Of a stretch of 64,000 nucleotides of DNA, positions 16,672 to 27,010 are shown in pieces (position 1 is the stretch's first letter; every line of letters begins with the position of its first letter). The translations under genes and the position numbers were made by a program. Source of the stretch: CAWEBF01 sp963807235 (GTDB taxonomy: Bacteria; Acidobacteriota; Vicinamibacteria; Vicinamibacterales; UBA2999); assembly GCA_963807235.1 (NCBI GenBank), contig CAWEBF010000003.1, positions 124,001 through 188,000 on the forward strand, in the 5' to 3' direction. A model generated the notes under the pieces. It had not been told where the DNA came from, did not search any database, and saw nothing but the letters and a program-made list of their open reading frames with translations.

Positions 16672-18120
16672 CTACTTGACCGCGAGCGAGTAGAGCTGGT
16701 TGCGATTGTTGATGATGATGGCGCCGTTGGCCGGTGTGATGGTGCCGTAGACGGCGCTGCCCATGTTCATCTCGGCCAGTACCTCCTTCTTCTTGCCGTG
16801 CACCAGCGCCACCACGTCGCCGTCCTCGTCGCCCAGGTACACGCGCCCGTCCACGACGAAGGGCGACCCCCACACCGCCGCCAGCATGTCGTGCACCCAG
16901 TACTCCTGACCGGTGTTTGCGTCGAAGCAGCGCAGGTAGCCGCTGAAATCGGCCACGTACACCAGACCGTCGGCTACCGCGGCGGTCGAGATCATCCGGC
17001 GCACCTTGTCGTTGTGCCAGACCATCCCGGACTGGGTGATGTCGCCGCGTTTGGTCGCGTCGATGGCGTAGAAGTGCCCGACGCCCTCGCCGTGCTCGGG
17101 GTCCTGACCGTTGCCGATGTAGACACGGTCTCCGACGATCACCGGCGTGGCGATGACCTCGTTGCGCGTCCGCGGCCAGGTGGAATCCTTGGGGTTGGTG
17201 TCGAACTCCCACAGCTTCTTGCCGCTCAGCGCTTCGTAGCCACGCACCCAGCCGTCGCCCTGCGCCGACACCACCTGATCCACGCCGCCGATGCGGCCGA
17301 CGGACGGTGTGGACCACTGGCCGTGCAGGATCTTCTCGCCGACCGAGTTGTCCTCCCACACCAGCTTCCCGGTGTCCTTGTTAAGGGCGATGATCGACGG
17401 GGCCTTCGGTGAGGGAACGTTCACGTGGCTTTCGTCCTGCCCGTTCGACGTGCTGACGTAGAGCAGGTCCCCGAAGGCCACCGGCGAGGAGTTGGACAGG
17501 TTGTGCGGATAGGCGCCCACTTCCTCCATCATGTCGAAGGCCCAGATCACGTCGGCGTCGGTGGCGCCCGTGAGCTTCTCGTCCTTGACGCCGTCGTTCT
17601 CGTTGTCACGGAACCCCTGGATGTCGACGCAAAACACCACGCCGCGATTGCTCACGTAGTACAGCCGTTCGCCGATCACCAGCGGGGAGGACGCCACGCC
17701 CTGGAACGGCCAGTCGTTGGCGCGGCCTGATTCCAGCTTCGCGTGCGCGTGCTGCCACAGGAACTCGCCGGTCGCCTCGCGGAACGCCATCAGCACCCCG
17801 CGATCGCCGCCCTGCTTCGGGTCGCGCATCAGCTCGTTGTTGGTGCCCACGAACACCATGCCGCCCGCCACGACGGGGTTGCCGTAGCTCTGCGAGCCCA
17901 GGTCGGCCACCCACTTCACGTTCTTCTTGGTCTTCACGTCCCAGTCGAGGGGCAGCCCCTTCATCGACGACACCATGTTGCGGCTGGGCGTGCCGCCCCA
18001 CATGGGCCAGTCGCTGCCGGTGGATTGCGCCTGCACCGCCACGGCGCCGGCGAGCGCCGCGCCGCACAGCGCGACGGCCACGAGGCGCGCCCGAAGAGTT
18101 CCCTGGATCCGATGGGTCAT
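16672..18120 (-). CDS. Secreted PQQ-like beta-propeller protein
   Basis: The 482-residue intact product has a signal peptide (ALCGAALAGAVAVQAQ), then WPMWGGTPSRNMVS, the variant N-terminal blade motif of planctomycete/acidobacterial propellers. Blades with GNPVVAGGMVFVGTNNE, SSPLVIGERLYYVSNRG and GSPFVVDGRVYLGDEDGDV follow. It is probably part of a three-gene minus-strand run (20361, 18120, 16671) of propellers. There is no haem or quinone ligand evidence; the role may be substrate binding or scaffolding. Confidence 0.82.
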   Translation of the reverse strand: MTHRIQGTLRARLVAVALCGAALAGAVAVQAQSTGSDWPMWGGTPSRNMVSSMKGLPLDWDVKTKKNVKWVADLGSQSYGNPVVAGGMVFVGTNNELMRDPKQGGDRGVLMAFREATGEFLWQHAHAKLESGRANDWPFQGVASSPLVIGERLYYVSNRGVVFCVDIQGFRDNENDGVKDEKLTGATDADVIWAFDMMEEVGAYPHNLSNSSPVAFGDLLYVSTSNGQDESHVNVPSPKAPSIIALNKDTGKLVWEDNSVGEKILHGQWSTPSVGRIGGVDQVVSAQGDGWVRGYEALSGKKLWEFDTNPKDSTWPRTRNEVIATPVIVGDRVYIGNGQDPEHGEGVGHFYAIDATKRGDITQSGMVWHNDKVRRMISTAAVADGLVYVADFSGYLRCFDANTGQEYWVHDMLAAVWGSPFVVDGRVYLGDEDGDVVALVHGKKKEVLAEMNMGSAVYGTITPANGAIIINNRNQLYSLAVK

Positions 18121-18133
18121 GGCTGGTTCGTCC

Positions 18134-20361
18134 TCAATTCGCCGACAGCTGGAAGTTGTCGAGCATCGCGCCGAACTGGGCGTCGATGAACAAGCCTGGG
18201 GCTCCCTCGCGGTTGCCGTTCGGCTCCACTTTTTCGATCGTCCACGCGGCCGGTTCGGGCTGGCCGACGGCCCACGCCTTGCCCTGCGCGCGCACCGAGC
18301 CGTTTGCCAGGTTCTCGACGCGCAGCTTCAGGCGGTACCACGTGTCCGGCTTCCACTCGAACGGCACGGTGACGGTCCGCGTGGTCTCGGGCTCCCAGGC
18401 TTCGATCTTCAGCCTCTGGGCGTTCCCGTAGAGCACCAGCGAATACCGCTGCGCCGTAATCCCGACGTCGCCCTGCTGGCGCCTGCGTGTGGCCGCGCGC
18501 ACGTCGGCCTGGAAGCTGTAGTTCGACCAGTTCGTCGGCCCGATGAACGCGCGAATCCGCTTGAAGATGGTTTCGTCGGGCGCCTTCTGCAGCACCTTCT
18601 GGCCGTCGAGCGTCGTGACGGCGATTTTGCCGGCCACGGCGTTGACCCACCCCGGGGGCGCCGCGCCGTCGGCATAGGAGTCGAAGCCCTCGGTCCAGGG
18701 CAGGGGGCGCACCACGCGCGCCCGAGCCTGACCGGTCACGCTGCCCACCGTGGCCTTGATCAGCCCCGCCTGCTCGACTGGGTCGGCGGCCACGGTGAAC
18801 GTGCCGTCGGCCAGCGTGCCCTTCAGGCCCTCCAGAGCCCAGACGGCCTTGTCCTCACGCAGGAAACGGCCCTTGTCGTCGAAGAGGCGCGCCTTCAATT
18901 GAACCGTCTGGCCAGGCGTGAGCACCAACTCCGTGGGGGCCACCTGGACGTGCGCGGGCGCGCCCGTGCCTGTTTCGGCAGGGGTGTTCACGGCGAGACC
19001 GGTGGGGTTGGTCGCCCGCCGCGCGCCGATCGCGTAGACGGCATCGCTCGACACGAAGAAGATGCGTCCGCGCGAGACCGCCGCCCCGGCGAGCACCTGC
19101 TCGGGGGTGCCCTCGGAGCCGCAACAGCTGGCGACGCTGTTCGGCAGCTCCACGGAGCTCAGGATGTCTCCCTTGGTGGCGCTGGGGCGCACGATGAAGA
19201 ACCTGCCGCCGTCGGTGCCCACGTAGATCTTGCCGTCGGCCAGGACCGGCGGGGCCTTCTGCGCGGAGCTGAGGGGCAGCGTCCACAGCTCCTTGCCCGT
19301 TGCGATGTCGTAGGCGTGCATGGTGGACCCGGCGTCGATCTGGTACACCCGGGTCCCGTCGATGACCGGCGACGAGAACGCGAACTCCGTGCCCTTGACC
19401 GCCCACCTGGTGGTCTTGATGTCGCCTGTGGCCGAGCCGTCGAGCGCCGCAATCAGTCCCAGCTCGTTGACGTCGATGTTCTCGTCGCCGTGCGACACGA
19501 TGACCGTGTTGTCCTTCACCACCGCGCCCGTGTTGATGGCGCGCTTGGCGGCCACGAAGCTCCACACCTTCTCTCCGGTCTGCGGCTTGATGGCGTGGAT
19601 GGCGCCGTCGCCCAGGCCCGCGATCAGCAGCCGCAGGCCGTTGATGGTGGCGATCATCGGCGCGGCGTAGGCGGTGTCGTACGGCCGGCCGCCGGGGTTC
19701 GCCACGTACATGACGTCGCCGGTGCGTTTGTCGAGGGCGATGAAGCGATGGCTGCGGTTGGCGCTGGTGCCCCAATTCGACACGGCCGCACTCACAATCA
19801 CCAGGTCGCCGTCGACGAGCGGGCTCATCGTGCGGCCGCCGTGCGTGGTGAAGGCGGCGAATTCCTCGCCGAACGATCGCTTCCACAAGGGCTTGCCGTC
19901 GCGGCTGAGCGCGATCACCTCGGCACCGCCGCTGAGCGCATACACGTTGCCAGTTTCAGGATCGATGGCCGGGGAGGCCCAGCCCGACGCGATGCGTCGG
20001 CACGTCGCTTTGGAACAGGTTGAACCGGTATTCCCAGACCATCTTGCCGGTGTCGGCGTCCAACGCCATCACGCGTTCGCGCAGGTCCATGCCGCGGCCC
20101 GCGGGGTTCTGCAGGTAGACGCGGTTCCCCATCACCACGGGCGCCGAGCGGCCGCCGTAGGGCGCCCGCCACAGCATGCCGTCGCCGTTCAGCGCCCACT
20201 TGTCCAAAAGCCCGGTTTCGAGCGACACACCGTCGCGGTTTGGCCCGCGCGCCTCCGGCCAGTCGCCGATCGGCACGCGTCGTGGTCCCTGCGCCGCCAG
20301 CGGCAGCGCGACCAATTCCAACGGCCAGCACAAGCAGGCTCTTCTTCCACGTCTTGACCAT
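18134..20361 (-). CDS. Large secreted PQQ-like propeller with Ig-like and lectin-like C-terminal domains, frame broken twice
   Basis: The start at 20361 (MVKTWKKSLLVLAVG) leads into a signal peptide. Breaks lie near 20318 and near 19975, after which the frame is clean to 18134. The joined protein is about 740 residues: a propeller (DWPEARGPNRDG, then ALDADTGKMVWEY), an Ig/Big2-like segment near VQVAPTELVLTPGQTVQLKA, and a C-terminal region starting WTEGFDSYADGAAPPGW. That last region resembles concanavalin-like/DUF1080 sugar-binding folds. Vicinal cysteines occur in SVASCCGSEG. It may bind surface polysaccharide. It is divergent from the TonB-dependent receptor at 20474. Confidence 0.78.
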
Positions 20362-20473
20362 GGCAAGGAGATCATAAGCGAGTGGCCAGGTTCCGGGTAT
20401 GGCCACAGTCGGGGCATAATTCCCGGTGCCAACCCTCCAGGAACGATCACCCCTTTTACACGGACGGATCCAC

Positions 20474-22599
20474 GTGAGACACGCCCTTGTGACCGGCCTG
20501 ACGGCCGCTATCGTGACGGCCCTTGGTGTGGCCGACGCCTTCTCCCAGGCGCCGGCGGCCACCATTCAACTGCCCACCGTGGTCGTGACGGCCCAGAAAG
20601 AGCCCGCCGACCTGGCGAAGCTGCCCGTCAGCGTGACAGCAGTGCCCAAGAGCACGCTGATGAACGCCGGTGTGACCGTCGTGAGCGAGGCCGGGCAGTA
20701 CTCCCCGAACACGTTCTTTACGGAGTTCACCGCACGAAAGCTCAGCAACGCGCGATATCGGGGCATCGGCTCCAGCCCGGCCAACCCCGGCGTGACGACG
20801 TATTTCGACGGCGTGCCGCAGCTCAACGCCAACACCTCCAGCATCGACCTGCTGGACGTCGAGCAGGTGGAGTTCGTGCGCGGGCCGCAGAGCGCGCTCT
20901 TCGGCCGCAACACGCTCGGCGGGCTGGTGAACATCGTGTCGTCGCGCCCATCGCTGTCCACGTGGACCGGCAGCTTCTCCGCGCCCTTTGCCAACGCGGG
21001 CGCGAAGGAGATTCGGGCCAGCGCCGGGGGGCCCGTGGTGTCCGGGAGGGTGGGGGCCGCGGTGTCCCTGGTCTACGGTCAGCGTGACGGCTTCACGACC
21101 AACGCGATCACTGGAAACGATCTCGATAGCCGGGAAGCCTTCTCCGCCAAGGGGCAGCTGCTGTGGACGCCGGCGGCCAACTGGGAGACCCGGGTCATTC
21201 TGAACGGGGAACGCGCGCGCGATGGCGACTATGCCTTGAACGACCTCGGCGCGCTGAGGTCCCGGCCGTTCACCGCCGCTCGCGATTTCGAGGGGTATAC
21301 CCACCGGGATCTCTTCGGGACGACGATCCTGAACCGGCGGGAGGGCGGCCGCATCGCGCTCACCACGACCACGGGCTTCGTGTCGTGGAAGACCGAGGAC
21401 GCGACCGATTTGGACTACACGCCATTGCCGCTCCTGCGGCGCAACAACGCCGAGGAGGCGTTCCAATTCACGCAGGAAGTGCGCGTGGCTTCCGCGGCCA
21501 ACGCGCCGGTGCAGCTCTCCGACTCCCTCGCGCTTCGCTGGCAGGCCGGGGTCTTCTTCTTCACGCAGAACTACGAGCAGAACGCGGTCAACAGCTTCGC
21601 GCCGTTCCTGCTGTCGCCGTTCATTCCGTTCGCCGTCACCCAGCAGTCGCCGTTGTCCACGCTGGACGACGTGGGCATCGGGCTGTTCGGCCAGGGGACG
21701 CTGGCGCTCAGCGAGCAGGTGGACCTGACGGCCGGGTTGCGGTTCGACCACGAGCAGAAAGAGGGCGTGCTGACGACGTCGTTCTCGCCACAGATTGCCG
21801 CGGCCACGAACGTGTCGGCGGAAGAGGGCTTCTCCAATGTCTCGCCGCAGGTCTCGGTGGCGTATCGGCCCGACAGCCGCGTGACCGTCTACGCCGGCAC
21901 TTCGCGGGGATTCAAGGCGGGCGGCTTCAACCCCGCGTCGCCGCCGGGCAGCGAGATCTACGGCCAGGAGCTGACCTGGCACCTGGAGGGGGGCGTGAAG
22001 ACGGTGCTCATGAACGGGCGCCTCGCGTTGAACGCCGCCGTGTTCACGATCGACTGGGCCGACATGCAGTTGAACAGGCCGAACCTGCTCGTCCAGGCCA
22101 GTTCTATATTGCCAACGTGGGAGGCGCCGCCAGCCGGGGCGTGGAGTTCGAGGCGCAGGCCCGCTTGGCGCCCATGGTGGACGTGTTCGGCTCGCTGGGT
22201 TACACGCGGGCGCGATTCGATGACGACAGCACGTCGAGCGGCGTGCCTGTGGGAGGCAACGACATCCCCAACACACCGACAGCCACCGCATCCGTCGGCA
22301 CACAGATCAGCAGACGAATCGCGTCGGACGTCGAGCTCTTCGGCCGTGCCGAACTCGTGTCCTACGGCTCATTCAAGTACGACGACCTCAACCTCGAAGG
22401 TCAGGATGCCTACGCGCTCACGAACTTCCGGTTCGGTGCCCGCCACCGGTTCGTGTTCGCGGAGGCCTGGATCCGCAACGCGTTCGATACGCGCTACATC
22501 CCGGTGGCCTTTGCCTACGGCCCGCTGGCGCCATCGGGGTACATCGGCGAACTGGGCAGGCCGAGGACGTTTGGGGTGACGGCGGGGGTGACGTTCTAG
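20474..22599 (+). CDS. TonB-dependent outer-membrane receptor, frame broken
   Basis: The GTG at 20474 precedes a signal peptide (VTGLTAAIVTALGVADAFSQ). A TonB-box-like LPTVVVTAQK and a plug domain (DVEQVEFVRGPQSALFGRNT, then GGLVNIVSSRP) follow. The beta-barrel ends in the typical C-terminal Phe (GRPRTFGVTAGVTF). The frame breaks near 22105: LNRPNLLV continues as GQFYIANVGGAASRGVEFEA. The style resembles catecholate/vitamin B12-type receptors without a carboxypeptidase-regulatory domain. It imports an unknown ligand with energy from TonB. The TAG stop is embedded in the first unit of heptamer array i. Confidence 0.88.
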
Positions 22600-22646
22600 T
22601 TCGTGGTTCGTGGTTCGTAGTTCGTAGTTCGTAGTTCGTAGTTAGT
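22598..22646. repeat. Heptamer array i, AGTTCGT/GGTTCGT class
   Basis: Seven units read AGTTCGT, GGTTCGT twice, AGTTCGT three times, AGTTAGT. The receptor's TAG (22597-22599) overlaps the first unit. Same sequence class as the arms around the four-helix gene. Confidence 0.92.
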
Positions 22647-22676
22647 AGTAGTAGGCTCCGGGGAACCGGAGTCGTC

Positions 22677-24659
22677 ATGGATCCGAACAGCGACACCACT
22701 GCAACGGGATCCTCCGAGACGCGTGCGTCCGAGCCGCGGTTCATCGGACGCTACCGTGTCAAAGGGCTGCTCGGGAGCGGCGGCATGGGCCAGGTGTACC
22801 TGGCCCACGATCCGATGCTCGATCGGGAAATCGCCGTCAAGTTGATCGGCAGCGGAATCGACGACGCCGACGCGCGTCGCCGTCTGGTCCAGGAGGCCCG
22901 TGCCGCAGGACGCCTGCGACATCCGAACATCGTCACCATCTTCGACGCCGGCGAGCACGACGGCAGCCCGTACATCGCGATGGAGCACGTCGGCGGCGAG
23001 ACGCTCCGCCGTCTGATTCGACGCCGCGCCGACCTGTCGCTCGCGCGTCGGCTGCAGCTGATCGAGGGCGCATGTGCGGGCTTGGCTCACGCCCACCGCG
23101 CCAACGTGGTGCACCTGGACATCAAGCCGGACAACCTGATGCTGGACGGCGACGGCGTGTTGAAGGTTCTGGACTTCGGCATCGCCCGCGTGCTGCAGAA
23201 CGACGCGCTGATGACGATGCACCTGGCCGGCACGCTCATGTACATGTCCCCGGAGCAGGTGAGCGGCGGCCCGCTCGATCGGCGCAGCGACGTGTTCTCC
23301 CTTGGCTGTTCGCTGTTCGAGCTCGTGACGTACGAGCCGGCGTATGCCGGGAGCCCCGCCGCGCTTGCCAACCGAATCGCCTCCGGACCCGTTCCGCGCC
23401 TGGTGGAGGCGCTGCCCGCAGTTGATCCGAGGCTCGACGCGCTGGTCGGCCGCGCCATGTCGCTCGACCCGGGCGATCGGTTCGACGATCTCGACGAGCT
23501 TGGGGAGGCGCTGGCCCGGCTGCGACTGGAGTTCGATTCCGGGCTGGAGCCGATGCGGTTCGCGGTTTCGCTCCCTTCTTCGACGCCGCGCTCTGACGTG
23601 CGGGCCGCGAGCAGCAGAGCGTGGCCACATCGCGGTGTGGTCATCGGCATCGGCGCCATGGCCACGTTGGCAATCGCATTCGCCGTGTGGATGGCACAAC
23701 CGGCCGCGCCGCCGCGCGCGCTGCCCGAGACGGGCGCGGTTGCCCCGAGCGCACCGACCGTTCGAGAGGCACAACCGACGCCTTCGCCACGGACAGCCGC
23801 ATCGGCACCGCTCGTGAGTCCTTCGACACCCCGTTCGCCTACCGATCGCACGGCAATCGTCGCTTCGTCTGTGGAAACCCCGCGCGAGGAAGTGTGGCGC
23901 CGGCTGGCGCGTGGCGATCGCGCAGGCGTTGCGGAACTGCTCCGCGCGATCGAGCGCGAGGAGCCCGCTCCTCGCATCGCCTACGAGGTGCTGGAGGCGG
24001 TACGTCCCGCCGCACAGCAGGCTCGAAACGAGGCCGCGAGCTCCCCCGCGCAGCGCGAATCCGCAGCCTACCGGTCCGCCGAGGCAAGCGTTGCCCGTTC
24101 GAACGAGCTGGCGCAGGGCCGCCAGCCAATCGAAGCACTGGCGACCATCTGGCTGGCGCTGGATCAATATGCCAGGGCGGCGTCAGACGCCAGGGAAAAC
24201 ATGCCCCTCACGCCCGCCCAACCACCGGCGCCGCTGCCGGAGGTGACTCGAGGTGTGGCGCCACAACCCGCGAGTGCGGATGGTTCGCGGTCGGCGGCCG
24301 ATACCGCCGTAGCCAGCAGCGCTCCCAGCGAGAGCGACAACGTCCTGACCGCACTGCGGCGGTATCACCAGGCATATACGGCGCGGGATGCGCAGGCCGT
24401 GCAGCAGATGTATCCGGCGCTGGGATCGGAGCAGGTCGAGCAGCTGCGAAAGAGTTTCGAGGCCGTGACGGCCTACGAGATCGACCTGCGGCAGCCTCGC
24501 GTCGAGGTTAGCGGCAACACCGCGACGGTCCGCGCGCTTGTGGCCAGGCGCGTCGTCCCGCGAGTGGGGCGACCAGTGACGAGCGAAGTCAATACGGAGT
24601 TCACTCTTCAGCGCGATGCGCGAGGGTGGCTCATCGTCGCCGTGACCGCGCGACCCTGA
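22677..24659 (+). CDS. Membrane-anchored Ser/Thr protein kinase with C-terminal NTF2-like domain
   Basis: The 660-residue protein starts with a Hanks-type kinase domain: glycine loop LLGSGGMGQVY near residues 30-40, AVKLI lysine, catalytic loop VVHLDIKPDN (Asp near residue 148), DFGIAR near 166 and SPEQVSG. The usual HRD is HLD, so the arginine that contacts the phosphorylated activation loop is missing (non-RD type). A single transmembrane helix lies near residues 321-341. An Ala/Pro-rich linker follows, and a C-terminal domain near residues 550-660 (RRYHQAYTARDAQAVQQMYP) resembles SnoaL/NTF2 folds. It is probably a sensor kinase with an extracytoplasmic binding domain. Confidence 0.88.
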   Translation: MDPNSDTTATGSSETRASEPRFIGRYRVKGLLGSGGMGQVYLAHDPMLDREIAVKLIGSGIDDADARRRLVQEARAAGRLRHPNIVTIFDAGEHDGSPYIAMEHVGGETLRRLIRRRADLSLARRLQLIEGACAGLAHAHRANVVHLDIKPDNLMLDGDGVLKVLDFGIARVLQNDALMTMHLAGTLMYMSPEQVSGGPLDRRSDVFSLGCSLFELVTYEPAYAGSPAALANRIASGPVPRLVEALPAVDPRLDALVGRAMSLDPGDRFDDLDELGEALARLRLEFDSGLEPMRFAVSLPSSTPRSDVRAASSRAWPHRGVVIGIGAMATLAIAFAVWMAQPAAPPRALPETGAVAPSAPTVREAQPTPSPRTAASAPLVSPSTPRSPTDRTAIVASSVETPREEVWRRLARGDRAGVAELLRAIEREEPAPRIAYEVLEAVRPAAQQARNEAASSPAQRESAAYRSAEASVARSNELAQGRQPIEALATIWLALDQYARAASDARENMPLTPAQPPAPLPEVTRGVAPQPASADGSRSAADTAVASSAPSESDNVLTALRRYHQAYTARDAQAVQQMYPALGSEQVEQLRKSFEAVTAYEIDLRQPRVEVSGNTATVRALVARRVVPRVGRPVTSEVNTEFTLQRDARGWLIVAVTARP

Positions 24660-24673
24660 CGAGTGCCGTCGAC

Positions 24674-26081
24674 TCAGAACACGTAGTCCACGCCGATCAC
24701 CGGCGTGATGCGGTCGCGCAAGCCGGCATCGGTCAGCGGAAAGAGCAGGTTGGCGCTCACGAGCAGGGTTCGCCACGGGCTGAAGCGAACGCCGGCCGCG
24801 CCCAGATAGAGATGGAGGTTCCCGGGCTGGAACTGCAGTTCGGTGTACTCGAACATGAGGGTCTGGGGCGTGGGCGCCGTCGAACCGCCACCGCCGCCAC
24901 CGCCACCTCCGCCACTGCCGGCGCCGCCACTGCCGGTGCCGCCGCCCGACAGGGCGTATTCCAACGCCTTGTCGGCCAGGCTCATCCGCCCCGCGCCGCG
25001 CAGCGTCCGGCCAAGGACGTCGAACGACATCGTCATGGCCGGCGAGAGGCCAGGTCGAAGCCCACCGTTGCGCCGAACTCGTCGGGCAGGGCGACCACGT
25101 CACGTAGACCGCCTTTGCTCGAAAACGTGTAGCCGACGTTGGGATGCGGCGCGAACGCGGCCGCGGTTCATCGACGCGATGCCGAACACCTTCGTCTGCA
25201 CGCCACCGGTCCCAAGCAGGTTCACCTCGTCGCCGGTCGGCAACGCGTCTCGATGCCCAGCGCCGAAGGCAACCCGGTGCTGGCCGGGTTGAAGGCGTAC
25301 TTGGCGCGCACCACGATGTCGCCCAATGCCGGCCGCGACGCCGCCGAGATGGAAAGGTGTTCTCGTCGTGATTGGCGCCGTCGAACCCGTGCACGGTCGG
25401 GTCCTGCGCCGGTCGACAGCCGCTCGAATCCTCGGCGCGGATGCTGGCATCCAGCTCGACGCGCACGAAAGGCACCGCGACGCCGATGTCGAAGCGATCC
25501 GACACGCCGTAGGTGGCAAACACGACCGACGTGTCGCTGACGAGCTCGAGCCCGAGCGTCGCTTCGATCAAATCGCCTTCGAACGGCGGGGTGAGGCGCG
25601 AGCCGTCGGGCACCGGCGTCGCGCCCGAGCCGCGGCTGCAGCAGTCCGGCGTGGCTGCACGTAGAACCGACCTCGCCGCCACGCAGAGTTCAGTCCTTCC
25701 AACGTGTCGTAGACGGCGTGCTGATAGTCCGAAGCCCGCGCTGACCTTGCCGCGGCCGATCGTCAGCGCGCGCTCGGCGAACGAGGGCCCGAAGCTGTCG
25801 CTGCTGCGCGTCAGCGTCCCCAGCGCCGGGTCGATGGTGTAGGTGAAGCCGCCCGACGGCGAGCCCAGCGGGTAGGTGGACAACATCGTCAACAGTGCGC
25901 GGTTGACTTGGCGCGGCACCTCCAGCTGATCCGGCCCGGGCTGAAAGTGGGCGACGTGGTTCGGCTGATCCGGCAGGTTCGACGGCGCCAGCGTGATCGT
26001 GTTGCCGAGCAGCTCGGGCAGGATCGCGGAGAGCGGAGTGCTCTGCGTGCTCTGTGCGTGCGCAGATACTGCCGAGGCCAA
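24674..26081 (-). pseudogene. Outer-membrane beta-barrel/transporter-like protein, broken in at least four places
   Basis: Segments in three frames assemble into one protein. The N-terminal part (from about 26081; export signal ending SAVSAHAQ) contains RALTIGRGKVSAGFG. After shifts near 25740 and 25690 comes PFEGDLIEATLGLELV with YGVSDRFDIGVAVPFVRVEL. After about 25365, LPTGDEVNLLGTGGVQTKVF follows. After shifts near 25150 and 25035, MTMSFDVLGRTLRGAG leads to a glycine-rich loop and a C-terminal strand ending DRITPVIGVDYVF. The pattern matches secreted beta-barrel proteins of the transporter/MetA-pathway kind. The number of breaks leaves open true decay, but conservation between breaks favours sequence error. 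The exact start is uncertain. Confidence 0.65.
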
Positions 26082-26194
26082 GGCAAGAGCGGCCGCTAGA
26101 AGCGCCCTCGTGGAAGCTGGCCAGCGGAGCAGATGGCATTCGCCATGCTACAACCCACCAAGCGATCATTGGTAGGAGCGTTAGGAGCGTGGCG

Positions 26195-27007
26195 ATGTCA
26201 CCTGCGTTGCTGATCGCGTGTCTGGCTGATGCGTGCTCCGGCAGTTGCAGCGCCAGGGCGCGTCCGTCGGCGACGACCGTCGAGCAGGCGGATGCGCTGT
26301 TCGCCGGGCCGCGAGGATCTGTCGAAGGCCATTGGAGCGGCGAACTTCTGGGCCAAGAGGCTTGCGGCCGACGCTGCCGACTTCGAGGCGGGCTGGAAGC
26401 TGGCGCGGATCTGCTACTGGCTTGGGGAGCACGTGCCCCCCGCGGAGCGGCGCGGGCGCTTCGAGCAGGGTATCGAGGCCGGACGCAAGGCTGCCGCGGC
26501 GCAACCCAATCGGCCCGAAGGGCATTTCTGGATGGCCGCGAACATGGGTTCGATGGCCGAGGGCTTCGGCATGCGCGCCGGGCTTCGGTATCGTGGGCCG
26601 ATCAAAGCCTCACTGGAAAAAGCCCTCGCGATCGATCCCTCCTACCTGAACGGCAGCCCGGACCGTGCATTGGGGCGCTGGTATTCAGGGTGCCGGGTCT
26701 TTTCGGCGGAAGCGACTCCAAGGCCGTCGAGCATCTGCAGCGCTCGCTGACCTACGCACCCCAGAGCATCGCCTCGCGCTTCTTCCTGGCCGAGACGTAC
26801 CTGGAGATGGATCGCCGCGCCGACGCCCGCCGCGAGTTCCAAGCGGTGATCGACGCCCCCTTCCACCCGGATTGGATTCCGGAGGAGAAAGAGTTCAAGC
26901 AGAAAGCCGAGGCTCAGCTCAAGAAGTACGCTGAGCCCGCCGCAGAACGACGAACCACGAACCACGAACCGACGAACGAACATCGCGTAGGATCAGGCCC
27001 GAGATGA
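26195..27007 (+). CDS. TPR-type lipoprotein-like protein (TRAP-T associated TatT-like), frame broken twice
   Basis: The ATG at 26195 starts a hydrophobic leader (LLIACLADACSG) that could be a lipobox signal. The frame breaks near 26302, then continues as REDLSKAIGAANFWAKRLAA, KLARICYWLGEHVP and HFWMAANMGSMAEGFGMRAG. It breaks again near 26690 and resumes as RVPGLFGGSDSKAVEHLQRS with SRFFLAETYLEMDRRADARR. This helical-repeat order matches the TatT family of TRAP-associated TPR proteins, but no TRAP transporter genes are nearby. The last 20 codons are encoded by heptamer array j and are probably not native fold. Confidence 0.7.
   Translation: MSPALLIACLADACSGSCSARARPSATTVEQADALFAGPRGSVEGHWSGELLGQEACGRRCRLRGGLEAGADLLLAWGARAPRGAARALRAGYRGRTQGCRGATQSARRAFLDGREHGFDGRGLRHARRASVSWADQSLTGKSPRDRSLLPERQPGPCIGALVFRVPGLFGGSDSKAVEHLQRSLTYAPQSIASRFFLAETYLEMDRRADARREFQAVIDAPFHPDWIPEEKEFKQKAEAQLKKYAEPAAERRTTNHEPTNEHRVGSGPR
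26945..26981. repeat. Heptamer array j, ACGAACC class
   Basis: Three perfect ACGAACC units (26950-26970) are flanked by partial units; the array is inverted relative to array i. It encodes the C-terminal tail of the TPR protein. Confidence 0.82.
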
Positions 27008-27010
27008 AGC

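Noticed and set aside
17927..20023. Very long plus-strand open frame (about 700 codons) opposite the propeller genes
   Set aside because: It is antisense to well-supported propeller genes, has no recognisable domains and an Arg/Gly/Ala/His-rich composition typical of frame shadows in GC-rich DNA. The same applies to 48953-51832 and 54333-56180 on the minus strand.
24674..26081. Two or three separate small genes in the broken barrel region
   Set aside because: The pieces join in order into one beta-barrel protein with conserved N- and C-terminal strands; separate genes would lack starts and signal peptides.
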